DNA of 6,672 bases from CAMTWJ01 sp964643605 (GTDB lineage Bacteria > Patescibacteriota > Saccharimonadia > Saccharimonadales > 2-12-FULL-41-12), in NCBI GenBank assembly GCA_964643605.1, contig CAZXTF010000031.1, forward strand, positions 1 to 6,672, given 5' to 3'. The first letter of the stretch is position 1, and the number at the start of each line of letters is the position of its first letter. Below are positions 1 through 6,282 of the stretch, piece by piece. The position numbers and the translations under genes are program-made. The notes beneath the pieces are model-generated. The model made no database searches. It was not told the DNA's origin and was given only the letters and a program-made list of their open reading frames with translations.

Positions 1-427
1 CCTTAAACCGAGCTGTCTTACCGTCCGCACGCTGGACATCAATAATTTGCCCTGTCTGTAGTTCTCGCAACCGAAAGAAAACTCCTAGCCCCTTGGCATT
101 GTCGACATGCCCGGCTATAACAGCAGGTCCAATTTCACCTGGTGATGGCCCAGGACGATACCATCCCGCAGCCAGATAATTAGCTGGCACCTCTAGGGTG
201 CCGTCGGCATTTTGTCCTATTGATTCAACCTTGGCGTCCAGCCCTATCGATGGTATCTGCAAACCGACTACTTCTGAGCGGGCAAGGTATTTTCCTACCG
301 TAGGCTGAGCTGGTTCGATTTGTTGTAGCTGAGAAGGAGGAGCTACGACAGCTTTTGGCTGGGCTAAAACGAAAGTTTGCACGCCAAAATACACAGTACC
401 AATTAGACACAACAAAATTATGGTCAA
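1..427 (-). CDS. Class F-like sortase, membrane-anchored (partial, C-terminus beyond window)
   Basis: Sortases are cysteine transpeptidases that act outside the membrane on proteins carrying a C-terminal sorting signal. From the TTG at 427, 142 codons are visible. Residues about 2-22 form one membrane segment (IILLCLIGTVYFGVQTFVLA), followed by a Pro/Gln/Ala-rich linker to about residue 48. The sortase fold then begins, with LQIPSIGLDAKVES near 56-69, a DGTLEVP loop, GWYRPGPSPGEIGP near 88-101 and VIAGHVD near 103-109. His107 should be the catalytic His; the catalytic Cys and Arg lie beyond the window. The GPSPGE and AGHVD motifs resemble class F sortases. The start is a problem: the frame is open back to 490 and encodes a basic stretch (KTLSKKRQ) typical of a cytosolic tail, but that stretch has no ATG, GTG or TTG. 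The frame also links to an ATG at 517 that overlaps the GH15 stop as TGATG, but two in-frame TAA codons intervene (499-497 and 493-491). Family call is secure; start is not. Confidence 0.8.
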   Translation of the reverse strand, partial: MTIILLCLIGTVYFGVQTFVLAQPKAVVAPPSQLQQIEPAQPTVGKYLARSEVVGLQIPSIGLDAKVESIGQNADGTLEVPANYLAAGWYRPGPSPGEIGPAVIAGHVDNAKGLGVFFRLRELQTGQIIDVQRADGKTARFK

Positions 428-516
428 CGCTAGTATTGTCTGACGCTTCTTTGATAATGTTTTAACAACTTGTTGGAGTGACTGTTTGTGTTATAATTAA
501 AGTATATAGTTGTACA

Positions 517-2469
517 TCACTTTTTTCGAGAGCTAGCTAGATCAAGAATAGTAGACATATACTCAGCATGGCTCCAAGCCAGCGGCTCTACCGACAAATG
601 CTCAGATGTATCAGGATGAACCTGCTCTGACAGCATACCTGTGGTACTGGCTTGTTGGTGCACCCAAGACAAGATCTCTTCTGCACGTTCTTTGGCTCCA
701 GTCTGGATATAGTACTGAGCCAACCAAAGAGTAGTAATAAACCACTTATTTGGCAGTGAATGCTCATCAGTACGGTAATAGTTATCATTTTCGTAGCGTG
801 GGAGTCCTATATTCTCACCTTCTAACTTAAATGTTTCTATAATAGTTTGATAAGAATTTTTTAGCTCTTCGTCATCAAGATCAAAAAGCCCAAAGGTAAA
901 GGCTCCAAAAAAGCTGGATACATCGATGGTCTCGTCTTTCGTAATCTGTCCATCCTTGTGCATTATGCCCTTATAAAAGGCCCGACGCTCAGAGTTATAG
1001 AGATGTTTACGGGCTGCGCCGTATATGCCCTGGGCCACACTCAGCCACTTGGCTGCCCTGTCATCGTCTTCAGCGGCTTTTGCCAAGTCTGCCGCAGCCA
1101 CCAGGGCGCCATATACAACTGCAGTCGTATACGTTGTCGTTAGCAAAACCTCTTCCCATAAGTCATAGCTGGGCTTTGGCAGGCCGGTGTCATTGTCGAT
1201 GAAATCTGCCATAAAATTAGCCATGGGGACTATCATCGTCTCATAAAAATCATCTAGTAGTTTGCCGTCTTTATGCATCTGATAGTACTGATTAAATACA
1301 TATAGTACTATGGCTGTCTCGTCTTCCTGAATGGGACGAGCATACACACCCTTGTGCGTATAAGGATGCCAGCTTGATCCTAAGGCGCCGTCCGCTCGGT
1401 ATTTGTGCATCAGATATCCATCGTTATGTAGACCCTCTTGGCAGAACTTAAAGAACCGTTCTACCTCGTCTTTGTAGCCTATTCGTGCAAGTGGCCAGAC
1501 TATATAAGCTCCGTCTCTGGGCCAAGAGTAGGCATAGGTATCACGAGCATAGTTGAGCATTGTAGTGTCTGTGCTGGCCATTATTGCACCTCTTTTGTCT
1601 GCGTGAGACTTTATGGTCGTTGCGCTCTTTATAAACAAGCTGCGGTATTCTTTGGGAAGCTCGCTCACAATTTTTTGAGCAGGCTCTAGCCAACGGTGCC
1701 ACCAATCCTCAGTCTTATGCAACCGTCTGATAGCTCCCTCTTCTTTGATGTGCTTGTGAACATGCAACGCTTCACGCATAGATGTACCGGCTGCAATCCA
1801 GTAATTAATACGTGCCGAGCTGTGGGGCTGGATATTTGTGCTAAAGCGCAATACAGAATCAACTCTGCCGTGCTCTACATTGCAAAAAGAAAGCTCACCG
1901 TCATCTGCGTCTCTGTGGCTACCCTCGTGTCCTTCTATCCCAAACAAACCAACTGTATATTGATCGAAGGGTTTGCTTTCATTGTCATGAAGACCAGAAA
2001 TTATAAAGGCCCTACGCCCACGATAATGAAGAATTGCATTATTCTGTGGCAGATATTGCGCCGTATCTGTATTGCTGCGAGAATCCCCAATAGCAAAGGC
2101 CTGATGCATAAACAAACGTATCTCCCTTTGATCATCTCGTTTGTTAATAATGTGGACTTTACGGATAAAGGCGCACTCTGTAGCATCTACAAAATCATCA
2201 AACTCGAGGACTACTCCGATGCGATCATTCCTTGCCAATATATGTCCTACTAGTGCTTCGTGAGGATAACGGAACGCAACATTCCAGTCAGGATCTTCGT
2301 CAAGCCAGCTCAGGCTACCATCTACCCATATACCAACCTTATGGCGTAATAGCTGACCAGCAACATGGTTTTCTAAACCTACATAAGGGTAGTAAAAGTC
2401 ATGAACAAGCCCGTATTTATTTAGGCCAACGTGCAGCTCACCGTTTGACAAGACAATTGGTCTAGCCAT
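517..2469 (-). CDS. Glycoside hydrolase family 15 glucoamylase-like enzyme (glucan 1,4-alpha-glucosidase)
   Basis: A 650-aa GH15 enzyme predicted to release glucose from the non-reducing ends of alpha-glucans by inversion. An N-terminal beta-rich domain (about residues 1-265, starting VLSNGELHVGLNKYGLVHDFYYPYVG) is followed by an alpha/alpha barrel (about 270-645), the layout of prokaryotic GH15 proteins. Visible motifs are YSWPRDGA (314-321), with the Arg/Asp pair that binds glucose; QEDETA (381-386); YDLWEE (435-440), whose Glu439 aligns with the general acid of fungal glucoamylase (Glu179); and LSEQVHP (613-619), whose Glu615 aligns with the general base (Glu400), followed by LAWSHAEYM. 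There is no signal peptide, so it should be cytoplasmic. The ATG overlaps the end of the GH57 gene by 8 bp and follows a purine-rich AAGGGGG, suggesting coupled translation. GH15 also includes trehalases and glucodextranases; the GT4 and GH57 neighbours favour a starch/glycogen-type substrate. Length is normal and the reading frame is intact. Confidence 0.93.
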   Translation of the reverse strand: MARPIVLSNGELHVGLNKYGLVHDFYYPYVGLENHVAGQLLRHKVGIWVDGSLSWLDEDPDWNVAFRYPHEALVGHILARNDRIGVVLEFDDFVDATECAFIRKVHIINKRDDQREIRLFMHQAFAIGDSRSNTDTAQYLPQNNAILHYRGRRAFIISGLHDNESKPFDQYTVGLFGIEGHEGSHRDADDGELSFCNVEHGRVDSVLRFSTNIQPHSSARINYWIAAGTSMREALHVHKHIKEEGAIRRLHKTEDWWHRWLEPAQKIVSELPKEYRSLFIKSATTIKSHADKRGAIMASTDTTMLNYARDTYAYSWPRDGAYIVWPLARIGYKDEVERFFKFCQEGLHNDGYLMHKYRADGALGSSWHPYTHKGVYARPIQEDETAIVLYVFNQYYQMHKDGKLLDDFYETMIVPMANFMADFIDNDTGLPKPSYDLWEEVLLTTTYTTAVVYGALVAAADLAKAAEDDDRAAKWLSVAQGIYGAARKHLYNSERRAFYKGIMHKDGQITKDETIDVSSFFGAFTFGLFDLDDEELKNSYQTIIETFKLEGENIGLPRYENDNYYRTDEHSLPNKWFITTLWLAQYYIQTGAKERAEEILSWVHQQASTTGMLSEQVHPDTSEHLSVEPLAWSHAEYMSTILDLASSRKK

Positions 2470-3691
2470 GCAGCCCCCTTATACCGTGGTGAGTATGCAG
2501 TCGATGCCGAACATCACGCAGCGCATTCATAAAGAACAAAAATGCATCGTACGGCGACTCGTACGGACTAAAGTAAGCATGCACGTCTCCGTCGTTAAAC
2601 CACTTAGTGCACATATAGTAAACATGGTCCGAGGTTTGCAGTTTTCTCCAGTCGGCTATCAAGCCGAGATCATTTGTGCGCAGCACATCCTCCTCCAGCT
2701 CGTATAAATACTTCATGGCCTCGTGTTGCATGCTATTGCCCAGCCATGCCGTTAAGTCTCTTTCTGTATCGGCCCAGGTGACAGTATATGGCATACCTAT
2801 CTCGGCAACTGGTTGGTGAGCGTCAATAGCCTCTGACACGGTGTAGCATGTGTTGGCGGGATTTGATAGCCACTTGGCTACAAAGTGTTCGAAGAACTCG
2901 AATATCCCCGTGTCTGCCCACTGATGTTCCCCAAAAGTTTCGTAGTCCATAAAAATATTTATAACCTGTTGGTCACCCAAAGAGTCATTCACCCATTTAT
3001 TGTAGGTATCGGCATCTAGCGGCCACTGTGACCAGTCTTTATTGCCAAAGCGAAAAGCCACATCATCGCTAAGACGATAGTTCTTCAGGAGTAATGCAAT
3101 ATTATTTGTACTGGCTGGTCTGTATACATGGTTCGGGCTGCGCCACTGTAGAATTGGGTCCCAGCCTTCGGCCAAAATCCCCTTAAACCCATACTCATCA
3201 GCCCACTGCGCCAGGTCGTCATTATAGGCAAGTTCGGTATTGCGAAATACTGATGTTTCGACTCCAAAAAGCTCACGAATTTTGGCTCGATGAGCTTCGA
3301 CTTGCCGCACAAACTCTTCTTTGCTGTAAAAAAATGCCAACGAGTGATAGTACGTCTCTGACAATATTTCTACCCGTCCCGTGTCAACAAGACGCTTAAA
3401 GCTATCTAGCACATCTGGAGCCCACGCTTCTGCCTGCTCTATGAAAGTACCTGTGATACTCAGCGACACTCTAAAATCGGGGTGTGTATCAAGCAACTTC
3501 TGCAGAAGTTTGTTCATTGGGCGATACGATTTGTCGGCGACTTTTTCTAGAACTTTTTGATTGTTACGGTCTGTGTCCCAAGCCTTCTCGTCAAAATAAT
3601 CATGGGAGTTTGCCGTGTCAAAAATAGTATAGTTGCGTACACGAAGTGGCTGATGCACATGAAGATAGAAGACAATGCCTCGCTTGCTCAC
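2462..3691 (-). CDS. Glycoside hydrolase family 57 alpha-amylase-like enzyme
   Basis: A 409-aa GH57 enzyme, a retaining alpha-glucan hydrolase or transferase, probably cutting the internal alpha-1,4 bonds of the glucan made by the upstream GT4. All five GH57 conserved regions are visible, numbered from the GTG start: LHVHQP (10-15), GTFIEQ (81-86), FRNTELAY (149-156) with Glu153 as the expected nucleophile, FMDYETFGEHQW (247-258) with Asp249 as the expected acid/base, and TWADTERDLTAW (305-316). The C-terminus (HAYFSPYESPYDAFLFFMNAL) resembles the archaeal MJ1611-like subgroup, from memory. I chose the GTG at 3691: it overlaps the GT4 stop as GTGA and has AAAAAGGG about 6 nt upstream. The longer ATG at 3730 would add 13 residues (MYVAVRKTKKGNS), overlap GT4 by 43 bp and precede the usual N-terminal strand needlessly. 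No signal peptide. GH57 also contains 4-alpha-glucanotransferases and branching enzymes, so exact specificity is inferred. Confidence 0.92.
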   Translation of the reverse strand: MSKRGIVFYLHVHQPLRVRNYTIFDTANSHDYFDEKAWDTDRNNQKVLEKVADKSYRPMNKLLQKLLDTHPDFRVSLSITGTFIEQAEAWAPDVLDSFKRLVDTGRVEILSETYYHSLAFFYSKEEFVRQVEAHRAKIRELFGVETSVFRNTELAYNDDLAQWADEYGFKGILAEGWDPILQWRSPNHVYRPASTNNIALLLKNYRLSDDVAFRFGNKDWSQWPLDADTYNKWVNDSLGDQQVINIFMDYETFGEHQWADTGIFEFFEHFVAKWLSNPANTCYTVSEAIDAHQPVAEIGMPYTVTWADTERDLTAWLGNSMQHEAMKYLYELEEDVLRTNDLGLIADWRKLQTSDHVYYMCTKWFNDGDVHAYFSPYESPYDAFLFFMNALRDVRHRLHTHHGIRGLHG

Positions 3692-4905
3692 GCTGTTACC
3701 CTTTTTAGTTTTCCGTACAGCAACATACATTTTTCGGCTACATCATGCCACGAAATGTGATTATATTCTTGCTTGACGTTGTTTTTTAGTTCGAGCGACA
3801 GGGCTTTTGAGTCTGCGATACCAACTATCTGGTCAGCTAGCTTCTCTGTATCCCAAAAGTCAAAACGAAATATACTGTGAAGAACTTCGCCAACACCAGA
3901 CTGCTTGCTAATTATAAGGGCGTTATCATGGTGGGCTGCCTCAAGAGCAGTAAGTCCAAAAGGTTCGCTAACAGAGCTCATAACAAAGATATCTGCCACG
4001 GTATAAGCATCTCGCCACTGCCTGCCACGCACAAAACCGGTGAAAAACACCTTGTCGGCAATCCCTAGGTCTGCACTAAGCTGGAGCAGCTCGTTGCGCT
4101 GTTCTCCGTCGCCAGCCAGTAAGAAAACGAGCTTGCTGTGTTTTCGTGAAGCTTTAGCTGCTGCCTCGACAAAGCGATCTAGCCCCTTTTGGATAGTAAA
4201 ACGAGTTACAGTGGCGACTACGGTATATCCTTCTCTCTTTAGCTCTTCAAGATATGCATAGGTCCGTTCGTCGTACTCATAAGGCCCTAAACTGTTGGTC
4301 TCGATAGCGTTGTGGACTACCTCTACTTTGTCTGCAGGAATATCATAGCGCTCTACGATAATACCTTTGGTCAAATTGCTAACTGCGATAATGCGATCGG
4401 CCATCAGGAGTGCCTGCTGCTCAATCTCATGCACAACAGGGTTTCCGTACTCCTGCCCAGAACGATCAAATTCTGTAGCGTGCACATGTACTATCAAGGG
4501 TTTATTAGTCAGCTGTTTGGCACGTATACCAGCCTCCATGGTCAACCAGTCGTGCGCATGAATGGCATCAAAGTCACGCTGGCCAACAAGTTGCTCTACA
4601 AACTGTGTATAGCGTTTTTGCATGCCCCGCATATCCCTCAGGTTGTCAGCATCTGCCTTTGTAAGGCTGCGCTCCAGGAGTAGCTTACTGTCATATGCGC
4701 CAAGGCCATAACGCTCTAGTGGCGTTAGTGGAGTGGCACTATGAACACGCATAAAGGACACGTCCGAGTGCTGGGCAGAATATGGCAGCACAAAGTCAAT
4801 ATCTGCACCCCTCATAGCCAGAGCTTTAGACATGTGATAACAAGCTACACCAAGCCCTCCACTATTATGAGGTGGGAGCTCCCACCCAAGCATAAGTATC
4901 TTCAT
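3688..4905 (-). CDS. GT4-family glycosyltransferase, glycogen-synthase-like (GT-B fold)
   Basis: A 405-aa GT-B retaining glycosyltransferase, probably extending an alpha-1,4-glucan from a nucleotide-glucose donor in the cytoplasm. The N-terminus MKILMLGWELPPHNSGGLG is characteristic of glycogen-synthase-like GT4 proteins, with the glycine-rich GGLG donor loop at 16-19. Further motifs are IHAHDW (115-120), HVHATEFDR (140-148), AVSNLTK (174-180), VHNAIE (197-202) at the inter-domain linker, TRFTIQKGLDRFVEA (234-248) with the conserved Arg and Lys, LAGDGEQR (263-270), and SEPFGLTALEAA (313-324) carrying the E-x7-E motif (Glu314, Glu322). It is the first gene of the minus-strand operon and overlaps GH57 by 4 bp. 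The ATG at 4905 is the only sensible start because no in-frame start precedes it. A strong Shine-Dalgarno-like AAAAAGGAG lies about 33 nt upstream, too far to serve it directly. A maltose-1-phosphate synthase (GlgM-like) or other glucosyltransferase role cannot be excluded. Confidence 0.88.
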   Translation of the reverse strand: MKILMLGWELPPHNSGGLGVACYHMSKALAMRGADIDFVLPYSAQHSDVSFMRVHSATPLTPLERYGLGAYDSKLLLERSLTKADADNLRDMRGMQKRYTQFVEQLVGQRDFDAIHAHDWLTMEAGIRAKQLTNKPLIVHVHATEFDRSGQEYGNPVVHEIEQQALLMADRIIAVSNLTKGIIVERYDIPADKVEVVHNAIETNSLGPYEYDERTYAYLEELKREGYTVVATVTRFTIQKGLDRFVEAAAKASRKHSKLVFLLAGDGEQRNELLQLSADLGIADKVFFTGFVRGRQWRDAYTVADIFVMSSVSEPFGLTALEAAHHDNALIISKQSGVGEVLHSIFRFDFWDTEKLADQIVGIADSKALSLELKNNVKQEYNHISWHDVAEKCMLLYGKLKRVTA

Positions 4906-4983
4906 AATGCTTGCTTGGCCAACTTTGTGCCAAAATGCTCCTTTTTGTTTACTCTTCTCGTACTATCTACTCATCTGGTATCA

Positions 4984-5012
4984 ATTATATAAATACGCTT
5001 ACGGTTTTACAA
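4984..5012 (-). promoter_or_regulatory. Promoter of the alpha-glucan operon, proximal (P2)
   Basis: Read on the minus strand: -35 TTGTAA (5012-5007), a 17-bp spacer, and a consensus -10 TATAAT (4989-4984). The predicted transcription start is near 4977, giving a 5' UTR of about 72 nt before the GT4 ATG. Spacing is ideal and the position suits the operon. Not experimentally supported. Confidence 0.68.
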
Positions 5013-5016
5013 GGAG

Positions 5017-5045
5017 ACTATACATATTACCGACTGGTGTTACAA
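5017..5045 (-). promoter_or_regulatory. Promoter of the alpha-glucan operon, distal (P1)
   Basis: A second leftward match: -35 TTGTAA (5045-5040), a 17-bp spacer and -10 TATAGT (5022-5017), 33 bp upstream of the proximal promoter. Both share the same -35 hexamer and spacer length, so they may be tandem promoters. The -10 is one base from consensus. Confidence 0.5.
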
Positions 5046-5073
5046 TTCTTGCCCGAAACTACACCTCTTCAAT

Positions 5074-5086
5074 ATCAACAGTTGAT
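5074..5086. repeat. Operator-like dyad over the -35 box (ATCAAC-A-GTTGAT)
   Basis: A perfect 6-bp inverted repeat with a 1-nt centre overlaps the -35 hexamer of the rightward promoter (5082-5087) and lies 29 bp upstream of the distal leftward -35. It could be a repressor site, but a 6-bp dyad in AT-rich DNA also arises by chance. Confidence 0.3.
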
Positions 5087-5110
5087 TTAATTTAATGTCT
5101 GTGTTATAAT
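5082..5110 (+). promoter_or_regulatory. Extended -10 promoter for the 249-aa gene, predicting a leaderless transcript
   Basis: -35 TTGATT (5082-5087), a 17-bp spacer, then TGT plus TATAAT (extended -10; hexamer at 5105-5110). With the last T at -7, the transcription start falls on 5117, the A of the ATG. There is no Shine-Dalgarno sequence between promoter and start, so the mRNA should be leaderless. Confidence 0.78.
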
Positions 5111-5116
5111 ATAAAA

Positions 5117-5866
5117 ATGGAACAAGACCCCAATCTTGGCCGAAGAGCTTATGAACTTGACAGTATAGTTGCTTCGACTATTGTTTCTGATCTTGAGCCC
5201 TACGAACGTACCGATCATATCGAACACGTCATTGGCCAACGAGGGGGAGTGGCTGGCGAGTACTTGCTGAGGACTTACTATACGCAGGTTGAAGATCTAG
5301 ACGAATTTGGGAATGACGGTAAGCAAGCTTCTGGGCAAGCGCTACATATACGACACGAGGGTACTTCTGATGAATTAACCGTTATCGACTTCTCTTACCA
5401 TCCGCAAGATGGAGTAAGCTTATTTTTCAATAAGGACGTTCTGGAGCTTATGGATCACAGAGATTTCTTTACTACAGATTTTGTTAAATATCCAATGATA
5501 TATGAAATTTTGTCTGAAGCACAAGAATCGGGCAAAAGAGACGTTGATTTTATTATGGATAGCCCAATGATGTGGCTTATGCGAGCAAACTCCGAGTGGG
5601 TGTTTATGGATGAACTGCCCGATAGCACTACATTTAAATACTCTGTTTTCAGTAATGGCACTCTCTGTACTGTAAAAACCGAACAGTCATTAAGCAATGG
5701 CACCAATCGTGTTATATCTGTGCAATCTTATGACAATCTTGACGAACACGAAGTACAGCTTTTTAAGCAAGGTGGGTTCGTTACCATTACAAAACCGCAA
5801 CAAGCAGACAAAGCCTCACAAGAAATCAATAGTGTATACCGAGGCCTAAACAATATATTTAGCTAA
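5117..5866 (+). CDS. Uncharacterised acidic cytoplasmic protein, 249 aa
   Basis: I do not recognise this family. The protein is rich in Asp and Glu, has a single cysteine (Cys184) and shows no signal peptide, membrane segment, coiled coil or known catalytic motif, so it is probably a soluble cytoplasmic protein. The first 60 residues look helical (SIVASTIVSDLEPYERTDHIEHVIGQ). Alternating hydrophobic stretches near 76-110 (ALHIRHEGTSDELTVIDFS) and 172-205 (FKYSVFSNGTLCTVKTEQ) suggest beta strands. The gene is divergent from the glucan operon and shares its 211-bp control region, which may tie it to glucan metabolism, but nothing in the protein says so. The ATG is strongly supported because a near-consensus promoter ends 6 bp before it, predicting a leaderless mRNA. 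It ends 2 bp from the end of the convergent rpmG. Base composition and codon use look like its neighbours. Real coding status is likely; function is unknown. Confidence 0.82.
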   Translation: MEQDPNLGRRAYELDSIVASTIVSDLEPYERTDHIEHVIGQRGGVAGEYLLRTYYTQVEDLDEFGNDGKQASGQALHIRHEGTSDELTVIDFSYHPQDGVSLFFNKDVLELMDHRDFFTTDFVKYPMIYEILSEAQESGKRDVDFIMDSPMMWLMRANSEWVFMDELPDSTTFKYSVFSNGTLCTVKTEQSLSNGTNRVISVQSYDNLDEHEVQLFKQGGFVTITKPQQADKASQEINSVYRGLNNIFS

Positions 5867-5877
5867 AGCTATTTTTT
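5860..5877 (+). terminator. Weak terminator-like hairpin after the 249-aa gene
   Basis: TAGC-TAAA-GCTA forms a 4-bp stem immediately followed by six T (5872-5877). It includes the TAA stop and overlaps the end of convergent rpmG. The stem is short and half A-T, so this is a weak candidate. Confidence 0.3.
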
Positions 5878-6075
5878 GCGGGGTTTAACTTCGTTGCGAC
5901 CGAGATTTTTCTTGGTCTCAACATACAGCACGTGCTTACGTGCAATTGGGTCGTATTTGCGTAGTTCGAGCTTTTCAGGAGTATTCTGAACGTTTTTAAC
6001 AGTATAGTACGTTCGGTGGCCAGTTTCTTCTGACACCAATCCTACAAGCTTTCGTTTGTCACCTTTTTTTGCCAT
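5869..6075 (-). CDS. rpmG: 50S ribosomal protein L33
   Basis: L33 is a small protein of the large ribosomal subunit. The 68-aa product starts MAKKGDKRKLVGLVSEETGH and contains the family core: TYYTVKNVQNTPEKLELRKYDP (about 22-43) and ARKHVLYVETK (about 45-55). It has no cysteines, so it is the zinc-independent (C-minus) type. Most bacterial L33 proteins are about 49-55 residues; this one carries a basic C-terminal tail (KNLGRNEVKPRKK) of about 13 residues. The ATG at 6075 gives the standard MAKKG start; the upstream AAGCGAG is only a weak ribosome-binding site. tRNA-Thr(GGT) lies upstream on the same strand, an arrangement also seen in other bacteria where a tRNA gene precedes rpmG. A promoter of its own lies between the two. 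The predicted 5' UTR of about 95 nt holds two inverted repeats, which could allow feedback by a ribosomal protein, but that is speculation. Confidence 0.95.
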   Translation of the reverse strand: MAKKGDKRKLVGLVSEETGHRTYYTVKNVQNTPEKLELRKYDPIARKHVLYVETKKNLGRNEVKPRKK

Positions 6076-6092
6076 AATTCTCGCTTACGCTT

Positions 6093-6116
6093 ATGAGAAA
6101 ACCTAGGTTTTCTCAT
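6093..6116. repeat. Perfect 24-bp palindrome in the rpmG 5' UTR
   Basis: The 12-bp half-site ATGAGAAAACCT is followed directly by its exact reverse complement AGGTTTTCTCAT, ending 17 bp before the rpmG ATG. As RNA it would form a 10-bp stem with a CTAG loop. No T-tract follows on either strand, so it is not a standard terminator. It could be an operator or a leader hairpin. Confidence 0.75.
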
Positions 6117-6120
6117 CGCT

Positions 6121-6148
6121 CCGGGTGCGAAATGAATTCGACACTCGG
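6121..6148. repeat. Imperfect inverted repeat in the rpmG leader
   Basis: On the plus strand CCG-G-GTG-CGAA, a 5-nt loop ATGAA, then TTCG-A-CAC-T-CGG. There are 10 Watson-Crick pairs with one bulged A and one G/T position, which becomes A/C in the minus-strand RNA. It sits 5 bp upstream of the perfect palindrome, inside the predicted rpmG 5' UTR. Confidence 0.45.
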
Positions 6149-6177
6149 GCTGCTCTTTCCTTTCGTAAATTTCTTCT

Positions 6178-6206
6178 ATTCTAACAGATATAAACTTAAA
6201 AGTAAA
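6178..6206 (-). promoter_or_regulatory. Promoter for rpmG just downstream of tRNA-Thr
   Basis: On the minus strand: -35 TTTACT (6206-6201), a 17-bp spacer, TG one base upstream (extended -10) and TAGAAT (6183-6178). Predicted start is near 6171. It begins 2 bp after the tRNA CCA, so rpmG may be transcribed separately from the tRNA or from both promoters. Confidence 0.55.
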
Positions 6207-6207
6207 C

Positions 6208-6282
6208 TGGAGCCATCTGAGGGATTTGAACCCTCGACCTCATCCTTACCATGGATGCGCTCTACCCCTGAGCTAAGATGGC
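6208..6282 (-). tRNA. tRNA-Thr (anticodon GGT), CCA encoded
   Basis: A complete cloverleaf can be read on the minus strand: acceptor GCCATCT paired with AGATGGC (7 bp), TA, D-arm GCTC-AGGGGTA-GAGC, anticodon arm CATCC-ATGGTAA-GGATG with anticodon GGT (reads ACC, Thr), variable loop AGGTC, T-arm GAGGG-TTCAAAT-CCCTC, then discriminator T and a genome-encoded CCA (6210-6208). All stems are perfect. Confidence 0.96.

Noticed and set aside
225..410. A 61-codon minus-strand frame starting at GTG
   Set aside because: It overlaps the sortase in another frame. The sortase frame has the clear membrane segment and the GHVD motif, so this one is a shadow.
470..497. Plus-strand promoter match TTGTTG-N16-TATAAT with an extended -10 (TGT)
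   Set aside because: No plus-strand gene follows; transcription would run antisense into GH15. An antisense RNA is possible, but the AT-rich gap makes chance more likely.
1696..2253. A 185-codon open frame on the plus strand
   Set aside because: It lies entirely antisense to the well-supported GH15 gene, lacks recognisable motifs and is a shadow of its codon usage.
3692..3730. Longer GH57 start at the ATG at 3730
   Set aside because: It would overlap GT4 by 43 bp and add a non-family tail; the GTG at 3691 has both a GTGA overlap and a ribosome-binding site.
4871..4886. Perfect 16-bp palindrome GGTGGGAGCTCCCACC
   Set aside because: It lies in the GT4 coding sequence over the conserved GWELPP motif, so protein coding explains it.
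6005..6116. A minus-strand short frame beginning in the palindrome (MRKPRFSHKRKRE...) and overlapping the rpmG start
   Set aside because: It has no properly spaced ribosome-binding site and its later part is simply the L33 gene in another frame.
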